Counted from the stretch's first letter, positions 16,530 to 25,180 are shown. The stretch: DNA of 62,799 nucleotides from Nitrospirota bacterium (GCA_027415455.1 DAIBSV010000001.1:1-62799); one strand, 5' to 3'. Numbers and translations are program-made. Notes: a model not told the origin generated them from the letters alone.

Positions 16530-17498
16530 TTAATTCTCTAGCTTTTTGACAAAACGCATCACGAATTGATTGCTCTCCTCTTCCGCCTGGAACTTGGCTT
16601 GAGACCGCGTTTCTCCCGCGACACGGTTGGATGTGACAGACTCGGCAACTGACTGCTTCGACGCCAATGAATACAGCGACACCACGGCCGAGTATCCGAC
16701 CCAAAAGTAAGGACTGTCTGGCGGAGGCTGAATTTCAGCCCATTTCAAACCACCCTGCACAACAAAAGCAGGATTGTCGCGGAGACTGACTTGTTTGAGC
16801 CCTATGCCTGTAAGAGCCTGGGCGAGCTGAGCCGAGAGCCAGTCATCACTGGAAAGATGGATGGCAAAGGTCAGCCTTCTGCGTATCGACGCAAGCGTTT
16901 GGATGACCCTCGTCAGGTAATCAGTCTCGTCCGGAATGCCGACGCCAATCCCTGAGGCCACCCTCTGGTCTTTCTGTATATTCTCGACGAGGTGCCTGAT
17001 TTTCCCTACAGCCTTCAGAGTTTCCAGATCTCCCTTGTTTGCTCTTGCCAGCTCAACCTCGATCTCGGAAACAGTGTTATGAATGTCGAACATGATGTGT
17101 TTTCTGGCTTCGATTTTGTCCAAGGCCGCCAAGACACAAACATTCTTGTCTCCAGCCATGAACTGTTTCGGAAATGACACGCCGGAAAGCGTTTCGACAG
17201 AACTGACCGTAATGTCATTCTTGCTGTTGATGCTTTTCGCCAGATTCACTCTTTGGCTGGTATAAGAATTTTTAGCCGTCACACGAACCTGTATCTGGTC
17301 AGCCAAAGATTCCATGGCGTTGAATTTGGCGTTCTCAAGCGAGGATCCGCACCCGGTAGACAGGAGGTATGTTGTTTTCGGATAGGCCGGATCCGTATCT
17401 GACGTCAGCCATGTCGGAGGAACGGAAGAACATCCGGCAAGGGTTAAGCCCAAAGCTAACACAGAGACTTTTGGATACTTTTTGATTCTCCGAAACAT
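16530..17498 (-). CDS. LPP20-family-like lipoprotein
   Basis: 322 aa. Signal with lipobox LTLAGC at 17-22. The N-terminal domain has YLLSTGCGSSLENAKFNAMESLADQIQVRV, typical of LPP20-type lipoproteins; the second half has LKWAEIQPP and the A..KA..EE helix. GGGAG precedes the ATG. Last gene of a three-gene envelope operon with two PEGA proteins. Probably anchored in the outer membrane. Confidence 0.75.
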   Translation of the reverse strand: MFRRIKKYPKVSVLALGLTLAGCSSVPPTWLTSDTDPAYPKTTYLLSTGCGSSLENAKFNAMESLADQIQVRVTAKNSYTSQRVNLAKSINSKNDITVSSVETLSGVSFPKQFMAGDKNVCVLAALDKIEARKHIMFDIHNTVSEIEVELARANKGDLETLKAVGKIRHLVENIQKDQRVASGIGVGIPDETDYLTRVIQTLASIRRRLTFAIHLSSDDWLSAQLAQALTGIGLKQVSLRDNPAFVVQGGLKWAEIQPPPDSPYFWVGYSAVVSLYSLASKQSVAESVTSNRVAGETRSQAKFQAEEESNQFVMRFVKKLEN

Positions 17499-17509
17499 AC
17501 ATTCTCCCG

Positions 17510-18241
17510 TTAGGGTCTGAGGTCTTTATAGATATAAATGGTGCTTCCAATGACAGGCATTAGCTCATCTTCCGATATTTTATTGGAACGGCCGTCGATG
17601 TCCTGCCCGGTTGGCCAGGATAGCTCAGACATCACAGATTTTGCGGCACTGTTTGCCGGGAGCGCATGGATAAATGTATGTAACGGAGTTTGTCCGATCG
17701 CGGTTCCGTTGATATAGAGCATGGCACCAGGCGGTTTCGTTTCGACAACGATCCTGGTTTCGTTTCTTTCGGCCGCTGACAACGTGTGCCGTGCATTCCA
17801 CCCCAGCAGGCACGATCCATACGGATAAGGATGAGCTTGTGGAGAGGGCAGAGCCGGAGACAGGGGCCCGAAGGTATAGATATAGAGCTTGCCTCCGTAA
17901 TGAGCTTCGTTCGGAGAGGCTCCAAGGAGCTGCCCTGTCACGGGATCCGTGACGGAGACGTGGAAAGTTTCCATTAACGCATTTTTGTTGAAGTTAAGGA
18001 CATACAGATCAACAGGTGTCCGGCCAATGTAGCTTGTCCCGAACCGTGCTTCCAATCCAGGAGGATTGCTGGCGACAATCAGGTGTACGTAATCCTTCGG
18101 ATTTTCCCCTGAAGAGCCAGGACATCCGTACTTCTTTAAAAATTCTAGCGTCTTTGTGGGTTGCGGTGCAGCGTAACTGACGAGACTGGGGGGAGAAAGC
18201 ATGAGGGCAGTCACGAATGTCACGAATGCTTTATGGAACAT
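17510..18241 (-). CDS. Exported PEGA-domain protein
   Basis: 243 aa with a signal peptide (MFHKAFVTFVTALMLSPP, cleavage near SYAA). Two PEGA-like segments: VASNPPGLEARFGTSYIGRTPVDLYV and VETKPPGAMLYINGTAIGQTPL. The start MFHK follows GGAGG and overlaps the upstream stop. PEGA domains are found in envelope proteins; function here unknown. Confidence 0.75.
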   Translation of the reverse strand: MFHKAFVTFVTALMLSPPSLVSYAAPQPTKTLEFLKKYGCPGSSGENPKDYVHLIVASNPPGLEARFGTSYIGRTPVDLYVLNFNKNALMETFHVSVTDPVTGQLLGASPNEAHYGGKLYIYTFGPLSPALPSPQAHPYPYGSCLLGWNARHTLSAAERNETRIVVETKPPGAMLYINGTAIGQTPLHTFIHALPANSAAKSVMSELSWPTGQDIDGRSNKISEDELMPVIGSTIYIYKDLRP

Positions 18242-18656
18242 AAGGCCTCCACACATCTTGTTTTTTAAGTCTTAATGTTAACGGAAGGGTTTCTCCGGTC
18301 CGCAAGGCGACAGGGACTCTCACCGGATAAAAGCCTGTTTTGGATAACGTCATGACGACGTTGTTGCCCGCATTGACAAAGGTGTCCAGCGGAGTCTGAC
18401 CTATCAGGACTCCATTCAGGAACACATTGACCCGTCTGGGAATCGTCGTAATGACGATCCTCGTTTTCTTGTGTGTGTCTTGACTGCTCGAATGCGGCGA
18501 AGATCCGTGGACGATAGGAGTTCCTGGGATATCAGGAACCGAAGGAGGCGGCGGCAACGCAACCAGGGAATCCTGGGCTGACGCTGCCCCAGCCGTAGCG
18601 AGTCCGAAAATCGCACAAGAGAAACAAAGAAGCATGGCTATTGTTTTTATGTTCAT
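18231..18656 (-). CDS. Exported PEGA-domain protein
   Basis: 141 aa. Signal peptide MNIKTIAMLLCFSCAIFGLATA with cleavage near ASA, a Pro-rich linker, then one PEGA domain (ITTIPRRVNVFLNGVLIGQTPLDTFV). First gene of the envelope operon. No good Shine-Dalgarno precedes the ATG now, because an IscB-derived relic is inserted directly before it. Removing the relic places GGAGGGGG at the correct distance. Confidence 0.75.
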   Translation of the reverse strand: MNIKTIAMLLCFSCAIFGLATAGAASAQDSLVALPPPPSVPDIPGTPIVHGSSPHSSSQDTHKKTRIVITTIPRRVNVFLNGVLIGQTPLDTFVNAGNNVVMTLSKTGFYPVRVPVALRTGETLPLTLRLKKQDVWRPYVP

Positions 18657-18822
18657 CCGATTGCGCGGGAAACCCCGGCATTCATGCTGGGGCGGGATAG
18701 CGCCGTTCCCGCTTCTCCTTTCTGTGCCATCTGCGAAGACCCGTCTCCGTCTGCCCGCTGGTGGAGCCGACGGTGTCTCGATCTCCCCTCCTTAGGCTCC
18801 GCGTTCACGGCAGGGTGGTTGA
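18657..18822 (-). mobile_element. Internally deleted IscB-element relic
   Basis: About 166 bp. One end matches the last ~110 bp of the intact element at 29408-31026 (the gcgggaaacc...gcgggatagcgcc hairpin region). The other matches the start of its omega RNA (GTCAACCACCC and the CCGTGAACG hairpin). The iscB body is missing. It lies between the AAA+ gene and the ATG of the PEGA gene, abutting ATGAA. Confidence 0.85.
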
Positions 18823-18835
18823 CTGCCCCCTCCTG

Positions 18836-20455
18836 CTACATCTTTTCTGCCATCCCTGCCATTTTGACGGCACGGAACATGGCGCATTTCCGGAACAGGT
18901 CCAGCGTGATCGGTTCCTGTTTTCCGTAGTGCATCTTTAGAACCAGACGGAGAACCATTTTGATATCGCGGGGGGCGATCCCAGGGAAGAGATCGACCAG
19001 CCCCTCGATCATTTCCCGTTCAAGGCCCGCCCCAAAGTTCTCGGACATAATTTCCCAAATTTTGGCCGCGTCCTTGGGAGAAGGGGGCGCATACTCGATG
19101 ATCGCCGCGCATCGGGAAATGATCGCCTCATCAATATCGTCCGGACGGTTTGTCGTCATGAAGAGGAGACCGCTGAAATATTCGAGTGTCCGGAGAAACT
19201 CGGCCACAATCGCGTTGGTCTCGATATTCTCCTTACGCTTTGACACGAAGACATCGGCCTCGTCGAGAAGAAGGACGCATCCCCACCGTTGGCTTCGATT
19301 GAAAATTTTCGAAAGATTCTCCTCAATCGATCTTGCAGAGGTTCCGAGCGACCCGCTGTGGATCGAGTAGAGGGGCTTTTGGATCAGCTCGGAATAGATT
19401 TCCGCCGTCAATGTTTTCCCGACTCCCGGAATGCCTTTGCACAGGATGATGTTGCCCGCCGTCTTTCCGTCGATGATATCTCCGGTAAAGGAGGAAAGAT
19501 CCGTGGTGAGGATGTCGAGGAGATCCCGATGCGTCGGAGGGAGGACGATCTTTTCTCTCAGCGTCAGATCGTATTCGTAGGGGGAGAGAAAGTCCGCGTG
19601 TACCCAATAGCTCTCGTGCGTTTTCAGATCAAAAACCCTGACGTGCGGGTGGTCCGGGATGACTCCGCAGTCCGTGGACGATCCTTCGAGGAGGATCGAT
19701 TCGACGGAATCGACCATGGTCCGATAGGCGTCCGGTTCGACATCGTGAATGACCTTTCTCTCCTTTATCTCAGAGGACCCATCCGGCTGGTAGTGTTTCT
19801 CATGCTTGAAGATTTTTCCGGTAAAAATGAACTGCTCGGAAAAGCGGTCACTAACGAGCGACTTGAACCGTTTCATTGAGGAAAGGTATTCCTCCCGCAA
19901 CGCCGGCGTCTCATGCCGGATGTTCTTATTGTTCAGAATATCGACAATTCTTTTTCTTCTCACATCGTCAGGAGTGAAAACATGAGCACGGAAATCATGC
20001 GAGTATTCGTTATCCCCCTCTTTTGTCGCACAGGTCAGACGAACGGTCCGCAAGATGACTTGGGCGGGAGATCCTAATTGCCGGTCCCTTCGCTGGATCG
20101 ATGTGACAAGCTCGGGATACCGTTTCCCGTCGTGCTCCTCGACATAGATCCAGCCGTCGATGAGATCGCTCCGGAGGTATGCGATCAGAATTTCGGCAAA
20201 CACATTGTGGTTAGGAACCGGCTTCGCGAAATCCCCCTCGTAAGCGAAGAGGAGGGATTTGAGTGTCCGGATCATCGTACCATTCTTTTCTTTTGTCGCC
20301 ACGGCGAGCAGTTCCTTGATCGACTTTTCTGACAAGCGGGAAATGTCGATTGCGACGTCTCCGTCTTCCTCTCTAAGCTTCAGATACTGCCTCGTCTGAG
20401 CAAGCTCTGCGCCGACTGTCTTTTTGAGAATACTGGCAGGAATTAATAACGGCAT
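18836..20455 (-). CDS. AAA+ ATPase with long unique N-terminal domain
   Basis: 539 aa. AAA+ module at about 310-480: Walker A GIPGVGKT 341-348, Walker B LLLDEAD 395-401, sensor-1 Asn436 in TTNRPDD and a likely arginine finger Arg448 (SRC). The first 300 residues are unlike known AAA partners and may be substrate-recognition or scaffold. The classical-clade module (FtsH/p97-like order) suggests a remodelling ATPase. AAGGAG sets the start. Before the relic inserted, its stop lay just upstream of the PEGA operon's ribosome-binding site, so the genes were probably one operon. Confidence 0.85.
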   Translation of the reverse strand: MPLLIPASILKKTVGAELAQTRQYLKLREEDGDVAIDISRLSEKSIKELLAVATKEKNGTMIRTLKSLLFAYEGDFAKPVPNHNVFAEILIAYLRSDLIDGWIYVEEHDGKRYPELVTSIQRRDRQLGSPAQVILRTVRLTCATKEGDNEYSHDFRAHVFTPDDVRRKRIVDILNNKNIRHETPALREEYLSSMKRFKSLVSDRFSEQFIFTGKIFKHEKHYQPDGSSEIKERKVIHDVEPDAYRTMVDSVESILLEGSSTDCGVIPDHPHVRVFDLKTHESYWVHADFLSPYEYDLTLREKIVLPPTHRDLLDILTTDLSSFTGDIIDGKTAGNIILCKGIPGVGKTLTAEIYSELIQKPLYSIHSGSLGTSARSIEENLSKIFNRSQRWGCVLLLDEADVFVSKRKENIETNAIVAEFLRTLEYFSGLLFMTTNRPDDIDEAIISRCAAIIEYAPPSPKDAAKIWEIMSENFGAGLEREMIEGLVDLFPGIAPRDIKMVLRLVLKMHYGKQEPITLDLFRKCAMFRAVKMAGMAEKM

Positions 20456-20538
20456 TGTCGTCTCCTTTTGTGTAGAGAACTTCCCAGGTGGAGAATCTTT
20501 CCTCAATCGACAGATTAACCCTACATCTCATCAACAAT

Positions 20539-21042
20539 TTAAGGCGCTTTCATTCGGGCCGAAAGATGACTAAGTGGAATCTCCAGCTCCTCGAGAGACA
20601 AGCCCGGGTTCCCAGATCGCTGTGCCAGGAGGTCGACCGTATCACGGGTCGCACGAAACGAGTGGCGAATTTCCCGTTGGATGTCATCCACATCGAAAAC
20701 GACACCACAGCGTCCGTCATTCCGACCGCTTGGCATCAGGATGGAATCGACGAAAAGCAGAGGAAAGACGAACTGCTGAGGGTGAAGGTGGGCGACAAAC
20801 CAGAGCCAGTGAGGCCACACCTCAAAAAAACGCTTGGACCAGCTTTTGATCTCGGGAACTTCAAAAATCTCCCGAGGATCATCGTTGTAGCCGTCAAAGA
20901 ACACCAGGAGACGCCCCCGATAGCGTCGGAAGGACTCAAGATCGGCAATGAGAAAATCGAGAGAGCGGGAATCGGGCGGAAGAAAAAGATCCTCTTTCGC
21001 CACCTGATAGACAAAAAGATCGGCCTTGGGAATGATCATCAT
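20539..21042 (-). CDS. Hypothetical protein (167 aa)
   Basis: Family not recognised. The segment RLLVFFDGYNDDPREIFEVPEI followed by WPHWLWFVAHLHP is striking: a hydrophobic strand ending in acidic residues, then a Trp-rich strand. It is soluble and has no signal. AGGAG precedes ATGATG. Third gene after the 21536 promoter region, 11 bases from its neighbour. Confidence 0.62.
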   Translation of the reverse strand: MMIIPKADLFVYQVAKEDLFLPPDSRSLDFLIADLESFRRYRGRLLVFFDGYNDDPREIFEVPEIKSWSKRFFEVWPHWLWFVAHLHPQQFVFPLLFVDSILMPSGRNDGRCGVVFDVDDIQREIRHSFRATRDTVDLLAQRSGNPGLSLEELEIPLSHLSARMKAP

Positions 21043-21053
21043 GAGAGGTCTCC

Positions 21054-21536
21054 TTAGGCGGAAATGCGCAGCATAACGGAAAGCGCCCTCAGTGCCTTGG
21101 GGTCGAGGGTGCTCAAAAGGGCAGCGAACAGATCTTCGGGATGCCGATTGATGACGTCGCGCATGGAAGAGAAGCAGCCGAACACGAAGGTGCGCCGGAG
21201 TTCTCCGGACACGGCCAGGGCGAAGGCCTTGATGTCCTCGCCGTCTTTCACCGCAAAAATCTCCCCAGAAATCGAATCGGCATCGCCGTCATCGACCGCA
21301 TCACGTTTCCGGAGCTGGGTGAGGATGATGACATAAGGAGTCTCAGGAAACAGCAAAACTGAAAAACGCTTTTTGGAGCTGTCACAGAGGGGATCCGTGA
21401 ACTGCTCGACCACCTGGAAGGGGGTGCGAAAAATTTGTCCGGGATCCCAGGGGGCGGAATCGAAAGAAAACAGCGTCTGGAGATCGTGAGGGAGTTTCTC
21501 CTGATATTCCGGCCGGAAAAGATCGATGCGATTCAT
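21054..21536 (-). CDS. Hypothetical protein (160 aa)
   Basis: Soluble alpha/beta-like protein with no recognised family. AAGGAGG sets the start MNRIDLF. First gene behind a consensus promoter; the promoter's -35 carries the stop of the upstream gene. Confidence 0.62.
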   Translation of the reverse strand: MNRIDLFRPEYQEKLPHDLQTLFSFDSAPWDPGQIFRTPFQVVEQFTDPLCDSSKKRFSVLLFPETPYVIILTQLRKRDAVDDGDADSISGEIFAVKDGEDIKAFALAVSGELRRTFVFGCFSSMRDVINRHPEDLFAALLSTLDPKALRALSVMLRISA

Positions 21537-21561
21537 GTCGTCCTCCTTATATATAAAATAT

Positions 21562-21590
21562 ATCATAATAAAGACGGAGAAGCAAGTCAA
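21562..21590 (-). promoter_or_regulatory. Promoter of the 21536 operon
   Basis: TTGACT, 17 bp, TATGAT. The TGA inside TTGACT is the stop codon of the 21587-22198 gene. Confidence 0.75.
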
Positions 21591-22198
21591 AAATGAAGCT
21601 GGGTAAAGACATAAGCGGAAACAACGGGGCCATCCGGGGAGGGAAGATCGAAACACGACCCGGTGGAGTATTCGTTGGAAAAGGAGAACGGCCAATGGTG
21701 GGGATCCGTCATCGTCACATAGTGCAGAAGACGAGAGGAGAACCAGGCGCGATCCGCGTCGAATGGCGACGACTCAATGGTCGAGATGGTCCTCTCCTCG
21801 ACGGAGCGGGGATCGAGCGTCCCGAGAGCCGACAGAAAGAAATCGGACACAGAGGGAGGAGCGACGGCATCGGCCAGGTGTTTGATGCGCAGGATTGACG
21901 CATAGCGGACCAGGTCGGATTCCGTCAGCGTGGTCCGATCGGGAGCGAAGCCAAGAGAGAGGATCGTCTCACGAGAGGGGTTTCCGCCAAAAAAGTCCGG
22001 GTGATAGCGAAGAAGGTATGCGGGACAACCGACCACGGAGGGCAGGGCGATGGCCAGATGGGCAAAAGAATCGCTTTCGGGTCGACTTTGAAGGCGGGCC
22101 GTCACTTCTTCGAAGGCCTCGTCGGCCAGCTCCTCCGGGGAAAACCCCTCGAGGTCCGACAGCCGGATCCCGAGGCGAAAACAGCGCAATGCGTACAT
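21587..22198 (-). CDS. Hypothetical protein (203 aa)
   Basis: No family recognised. Mostly helical N-terminus (LEGFSPEELADEAFEEV) and a strand-rich C-terminus. GGGAGG precedes the ATG. Third gene of the operon started by the 22944 small membrane protein. The protein at 26584-27195 occupies the matching place after the duplicated promoter, but no clear similarity between the two was seen by eye. Confidence 0.62.
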   Translation of the reverse strand: MYALRCFRLGIRLSDLEGFSPEELADEAFEEVTARLQSRPESDSFAHLAIALPSVVGCPAYLLRYHPDFFGGNPSRETILSLGFAPDRTTLTESDLVRYASILRIKHLADAVAPPSVSDFFLSALGTLDPRSVEERTISTIESSPFDADRAWFSSRLLHYVTMTDPHHWPFSFSNEYSTGSCFDLPSPDGPVVSAYVFTQLHF

Positions 22199-22214
22199 AC
22201 AACCTCCCGACAAA

Positions 22215-22781
22215 TTAGCCCTGTGGCACGGGATAGACGTTTGTGGAGCCAAGTTCCTGGACGGCCCCTTGCCACGTTGTTTTCCTGCTGGTAAACCGGA
22301 GAAGTCCGTCACCGGCCACAGCGGCCCAGAAACGCAGGACATTTTTCTCGAAAGAATCGACAGGCACCAGGCGGAGATCGTGGAGGGGGAAAAATCCACG
22401 GCGCTTGTCCGAAAATTCGAGCGTCATAATCGTCTCGATTTCCGCAACGATTCCGACATCCTCATTGTCCCGACCCTGGAAGCAAAAGGCGTCGCCAATG
22501 CGCACTTGCCGGCCGTTCCTCAGGCAGGCGTTACGGAACTCGGGCGGATTGGCCGGATCGTCCAGCGCGAAAGGATTGTACGGCAAAATGGCAGGACGTG
22601 GATCTTCCTCGTATTCCCGGCCGTCGAGCGTCAGCAAGGCCACCCGCTTACCCTCCGCGAAGAACGCCAGAGGAAACTCAGGAATGTTGGGAAAAGCTTC
22701 CAACCCCCCCCACACACCACAGGCATCACTAGAGCCGATATAGAAGGCCCGCTCTCCGGGCAACCAAGTACGAAATGCCAT
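22215..22781 (-). CDS. Hypothetical protein (188 aa)
   Basis: No family recognised. Beta-rich, with RNGRQVRIGDAFCFQG and VGIVAEIETIMTLEF suggesting a small barrel. The start MAFRTW is set by GAAGGAGG within the 260-bp duplicated cassette, so its ribosome-binding site and promoter are shared with 26584-27195. Confidence 0.62.
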   Translation of the reverse strand: MAFRTWLPGERAFYIGSSDACGVWGGLEAFPNIPEFPLAFFAEGKRVALLTLDGREYEEDPRPAILPYNPFALDDPANPPEFRNACLRNGRQVRIGDAFCFQGRDNEDVGIVAEIETIMTLEFSDKRRGFFPLHDLRLVPVDSFEKNVLRFWAAVAGDGLLRFTSRKTTWQGAVQELGSTNVYPVPQG

Positions 22782-22794
22782 CACCACTCCTCCT

Positions 22795-22944
22795 TCACGA
22801 GACATACCAAAGCAAAAGAGCAAAGACGATCTTTAAAAAGAGCATCAGGGCAAGAGCCGATCCCAGGGCCATCACGACGGAGTCCACGGGATCGGAAAAC
22901 ATTTTGTCATGAAAGACTTCGAGCTTACTGGCGATCTTTTTCAT
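22795..22944 (-). CDS. Small single-span membrane protein (49 aa), copy 1
   Basis: MKKIASKLEVF, a short polar part with DPVDSV, then a membrane span ALGSALALMLFLKIVFALLLW. GGAGG precedes the ATG. The copy at 27209-27358 differs at only a few residues, with mostly conservative changes, which supports a real gene. Function unknown. Confidence 0.72.
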   Translation of the reverse strand: MKKIASKLEVFHDKMFSDPVDSVVMALGSALALMLFLKIVFALLLWYVS

Positions 22945-22967
22945 GTCCGGCCTCCTTTGTTATATAT

Positions 22968-22996
22968 ATTGTATATAATTTAAAAGGGAAAGTCAA
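22968..22996 (-). promoter_or_regulatory. Promoter in duplicated cassette, copy 1
   Basis: TTGACT, 17 bp, TACAAT. Confidence 0.75.
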
Positions 22997-23038
22997 CGGA
23001 GCGAACTAGAATCGACGGGCGAACAGGACGGGCGAGGA

Positions 23039-23268
23039 CAGGCTGTATTCCTGTCCATGTTGCGGGATGGAAAAGGATCGGGATCATAACGCCTCTCTGA
23101 ACATTTTGAGACTCGGGATGGAGTCTCGGGGTTAGCCCCCGGAAGCTCCGGCGCTTACGCCGGTGAGCAGTCACCTCTATCCTGTCACCGAGCGAGGCAC
23201 GCCTTATATCTCCGGCCTGCACGCCGGAGTTTTACGGCGTTTTTTCGATAAACGCGCCACACTTTCCT
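23039..23268. other. Gene-free, hairpin-rich stretch
   Basis: No gene seen. Several inverted repeats lie close together: gactcggg/gagtctcggg near 23110, AGCTCCGGCGCTTACGCCGG near 23143-23162, and CTCCGGC/GCCGGAG at 23210-23229 followed by a T-rich tract on the plus strand. The second resembles the hairpin at the start of the IscB omega RNA, so this may be a decayed end of a related IS200/IS605-type element. Confidence 0.45.
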
Positions 23269-23625
23269 TTAGTGCGGGATCTGTTTCCCACAGAGGGAAG
23301 CGATCTTCGCCTCCAGACTCTCGATGTGCCCGAGAAGTTTTGAGATATCGGTTCGGGCATGGGAGACGAAGAGGGCGTTGGCGGTAGCCCGTTCTGGCGG
23401 GATTTTCCCGTAAGGGAGACCAGGATCTCCCCACTCCCCATGGACAACTTCGAGGACCGGAACATCCACCGATTGGCTCCATATCTGTCCGCAGTCGCAT
23501 TCTCCGTGATGGCAAGCACGCCAAGGCCCCGGCGTGGCTTTCTCGGTCCGTTCCCGGATTTCGCGGATTTCGTCAGAAGTCATGATTCCCGCAAGAATCC
23601 CCTCGTGGTGTGCGTTCGTTTCCAT
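23269..23625 (-). CDS. Phage-type small protein with ATPGPW motif
   Basis: 118 aa. IREIRERTEKATPGPW followed later by TANALFVSHARTDISKLLGHIE is a pattern often seen in phage-encoded Ead/Ea22-like or similarly unnamed proteins. Function unknown. The start is ambiguous between METNA and MTSDE. Confidence 0.6.
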   Translation of the reverse strand: METNAHHEGILAGIMTSDEIREIRERTEKATPGPWRACHHGECDCGQIWSQSVDVPVLEVVHGEWGDPGLPYGKIPPERATANALFVSHARTDISKLLGHIESLEAKIASLCGKQIPH

Positions 23626-23685
23626 GTATTCCCCTTTTTGTAGTTTTCTCTTTTTTTGTCCGTATAGGGTGAGAAAGTGATTCCG

Positions 23686-24156
23686 TCAGTTGAAAAAGCC
23701 CAGATTTTGAAGCCGATAGATCATGGATGTAGAGGAAACATCGAAATGCTTGGAAAGTTTGTCCACCGACGTTATTTTTTCTTTGTCCACAAAAAATCTC
23801 ACGGCGGGTTCAGGCATAAGGAGGGCTACCGCAAAACGATTCGCCTCAACCTCTTTCCTGTCCCGGACATTCTCAAGAAAATTGGAGACGGGATCTCGAA
23901 ATTCTGGACCGTGGTTCAGGACAAAGTGTCCCAATTCGTGGGCCAGGGCGAATCTTCGGCGAAGAGGATTCTCGGAAGCATTAACTTTAACCAAAGGTCT
24001 CTTTTTTTCTTCCAAACTGAATTCACCACTGACGGAAAGAGAGGAATCGTTCACGATGGTGATTTTCATCCTTCGGGCGATTTCGTGAACATCGACCGGG
24101 ACGATTAGTTCCCAATATTTCTCGATGATTCGACAGGCCATGCTTTCGATATCCAT
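23686..24156 (-). CDS. ImmA/IrrE-family metallopeptidase
   Basis: 156 aa. HELGH in FALAHELGHFVLNHG supplies the zinc site, followed by KEVEANRFAVALLMPEPAV with the third-ligand Glu. ImmA/IrrE proteases cleave repressors in mobile elements or act as stress regulators. No adjacent XRE repressor or toxin is evident, so the partner is unclear. The start MDIESM overlaps the previous stop (TGAGATG). Confidence 0.88.
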   Translation of the reverse strand: MDIESMACRIIEKYWELIVPVDVHEIARRMKITIVNDSSLSVSGEFSLEEKKRPLVKVNASENPLRRRFALAHELGHFVLNHGPEFRDPVSNFLENVRDRKEVEANRFAVALLMPEPAVRFFVDKEKITSVDKLSKHFDVSSTSMIYRLQNLGFFN

Positions 24157-24157
24157 C

Positions 24158-24688
24158 TCAGCGAATTCCCTCGATTTCTTCCGCAAGCTCCTTGAGTCCT
24201 TTAGCAAGAAGTCTTTTGACAAGACCGGGCTTCCTGCCTTGCCAACTGTTTTGCCAAAGACTACTCGACAGAAGCGCCATCAGCTTCTCATGGATTGCGT
24301 CCAGTTCCGGATCGCTACGCTCCGCACGGTAGGAGGGATCCCCGTTCTCCACCCCGTCGAAGATCCGGACCACCGTGCGTTTATCGGAGGTCTTGGCCAG
24401 GACGACCGCCCGAAGAATGTTTTCCGGAAGAAGATTGCGATCCGGATCGGCAAGCTCACAATAATGGGACGAGTATTTCCCGATCGTTCCCTCTTCGATC
24501 AGTTCAACCGACACCTGGAATTCTTCTCCGTCTGGCGGAATGAAAAGGGCCGATTCTTCGGGATGTCCCATCGCCACTTTCCGGATTTCGCCGGAAAGGG
24601 TCAGCAGCCCCTCTTTGCTTCCGATGATCCGCGCATCTCCGTGAAATAATTTCTGCCCGAGAATCAGAAGCTCTTTGTTCTTTGACAT
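24158..24688 (-). CDS. Hypothetical protein (176 aa)
   Basis: No family recognised. Beta-rich N-terminal half and a C-terminal helix with KPGLVKRLLAKGLKELAEEIEGI. The stop touches the ImmA gene start, implying co-translation and possibly functional linkage. Confidence 0.6.
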   Translation of the reverse strand: MSKNKELLILGQKLFHGDARIIGSKEGLLTLSGEIRKVAMGHPEESALFIPPDGEEFQVSVELIEEGTIGKYSSHYCELADPDRNLLPENILRAVVLAKTSDKRTVVRIFDGVENGDPSYRAERSDPELDAIHEKLMALLSSSLWQNSWQGRKPGLVKRLLAKGLKELAEEIEGIR

Positions 24689-24704
24689 TGGCGTGATCCC
24701 TGTT

Positions 24705-24809
24705 TTAGGTGTGGGAAAGATGTCTTCTTTCGATGATTTGTTGCCGGATTTCGTACTCCACGATCTCGGCAGGATTCCCGACCGGCATGAGCGAGCCAAT
24801 CGTGCCCAT
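24705..24809 (-). CDS. Possible small protein (34 aa)
   Basis: MGTIGSLMPVGNPAEIVEYEIRQQIIE and a basic end. The ATG shares one base with the upstream stop (TGATG), a junction type used elsewhere on this element. GAGGA lies upstream. It could be a coupled small gene or a chance frame. Confidence 0.4.
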   Translation of the reverse strand: MGTIGSLMPVGNPAEIVEYEIRQQIIERRHLSHT

Positions 24810-25180
24810 CAGTCATCCTCGCACTCCATTCGGAGATTCTTGACCCATTCCTCCGAAGGGAGATCCCCGGTGGCGTCCGGAAACATTCCGGTGAATTCAT
24901 GAAGGGACCGACGTTCGCTTTCCGGAGGAAAAATGAAAACATCGGAGAAATGGGAACGAGAAACCTCAAGCGAGAAAGGAAAGGTTTCCTCCCGATGGAA
25001 GGTCGCCAGACCACTGATGCGGACTCGCTTTCCGATGAGGGATTCAAAGAATGATTCCCAATCCTCTTTGAGGACAAACCGCGTCACCGAGGGATCTTCG
25101 GGAAGAATCCCTGGGCGAAGAAAGTACCCGGATTCATCTCGTTGCAGAATCCCCTCGACTGATGTCAGATAGGATTTCAT
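24809..25180 (-). CDS. Hypothetical protein (123 aa), start displaced by IscB-tail relic
   Basis: Beta-rich, reminiscent of small OB-like folds (GKRVRISGLATFHREE). No family recognised. Its ATG abuts the IscB-tail relic and has no good Shine-Dalgarno. It overlaps the chimeric gene's stop in ATGA, so translation is probably by coupling. Confidence 0.58.
   Translation of the reverse strand: MKSYLTSVEGILQRDESGYFLRPGILPEDPSVTRFVLKEDWESFFESLIGKRVRISGLATFHREETFPFSLEVSRSHFSDVFIFPPESERRSLHEFTGMFPDATGDLPSEEWVKNLRMECEDD

Larger units (their letters stand above)
22779..23038 (-). repeat. 260-bp duplicated cassette, copy 1
   Basis: Near-identical to 27193-27452. It contains a promoter, a 49-aa membrane-protein gene and the ribosome-binding site of the next gene, plus the last ~25 bp of a transglycosylase gene that is intact only at copy 2. 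Confidence 0.9.
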
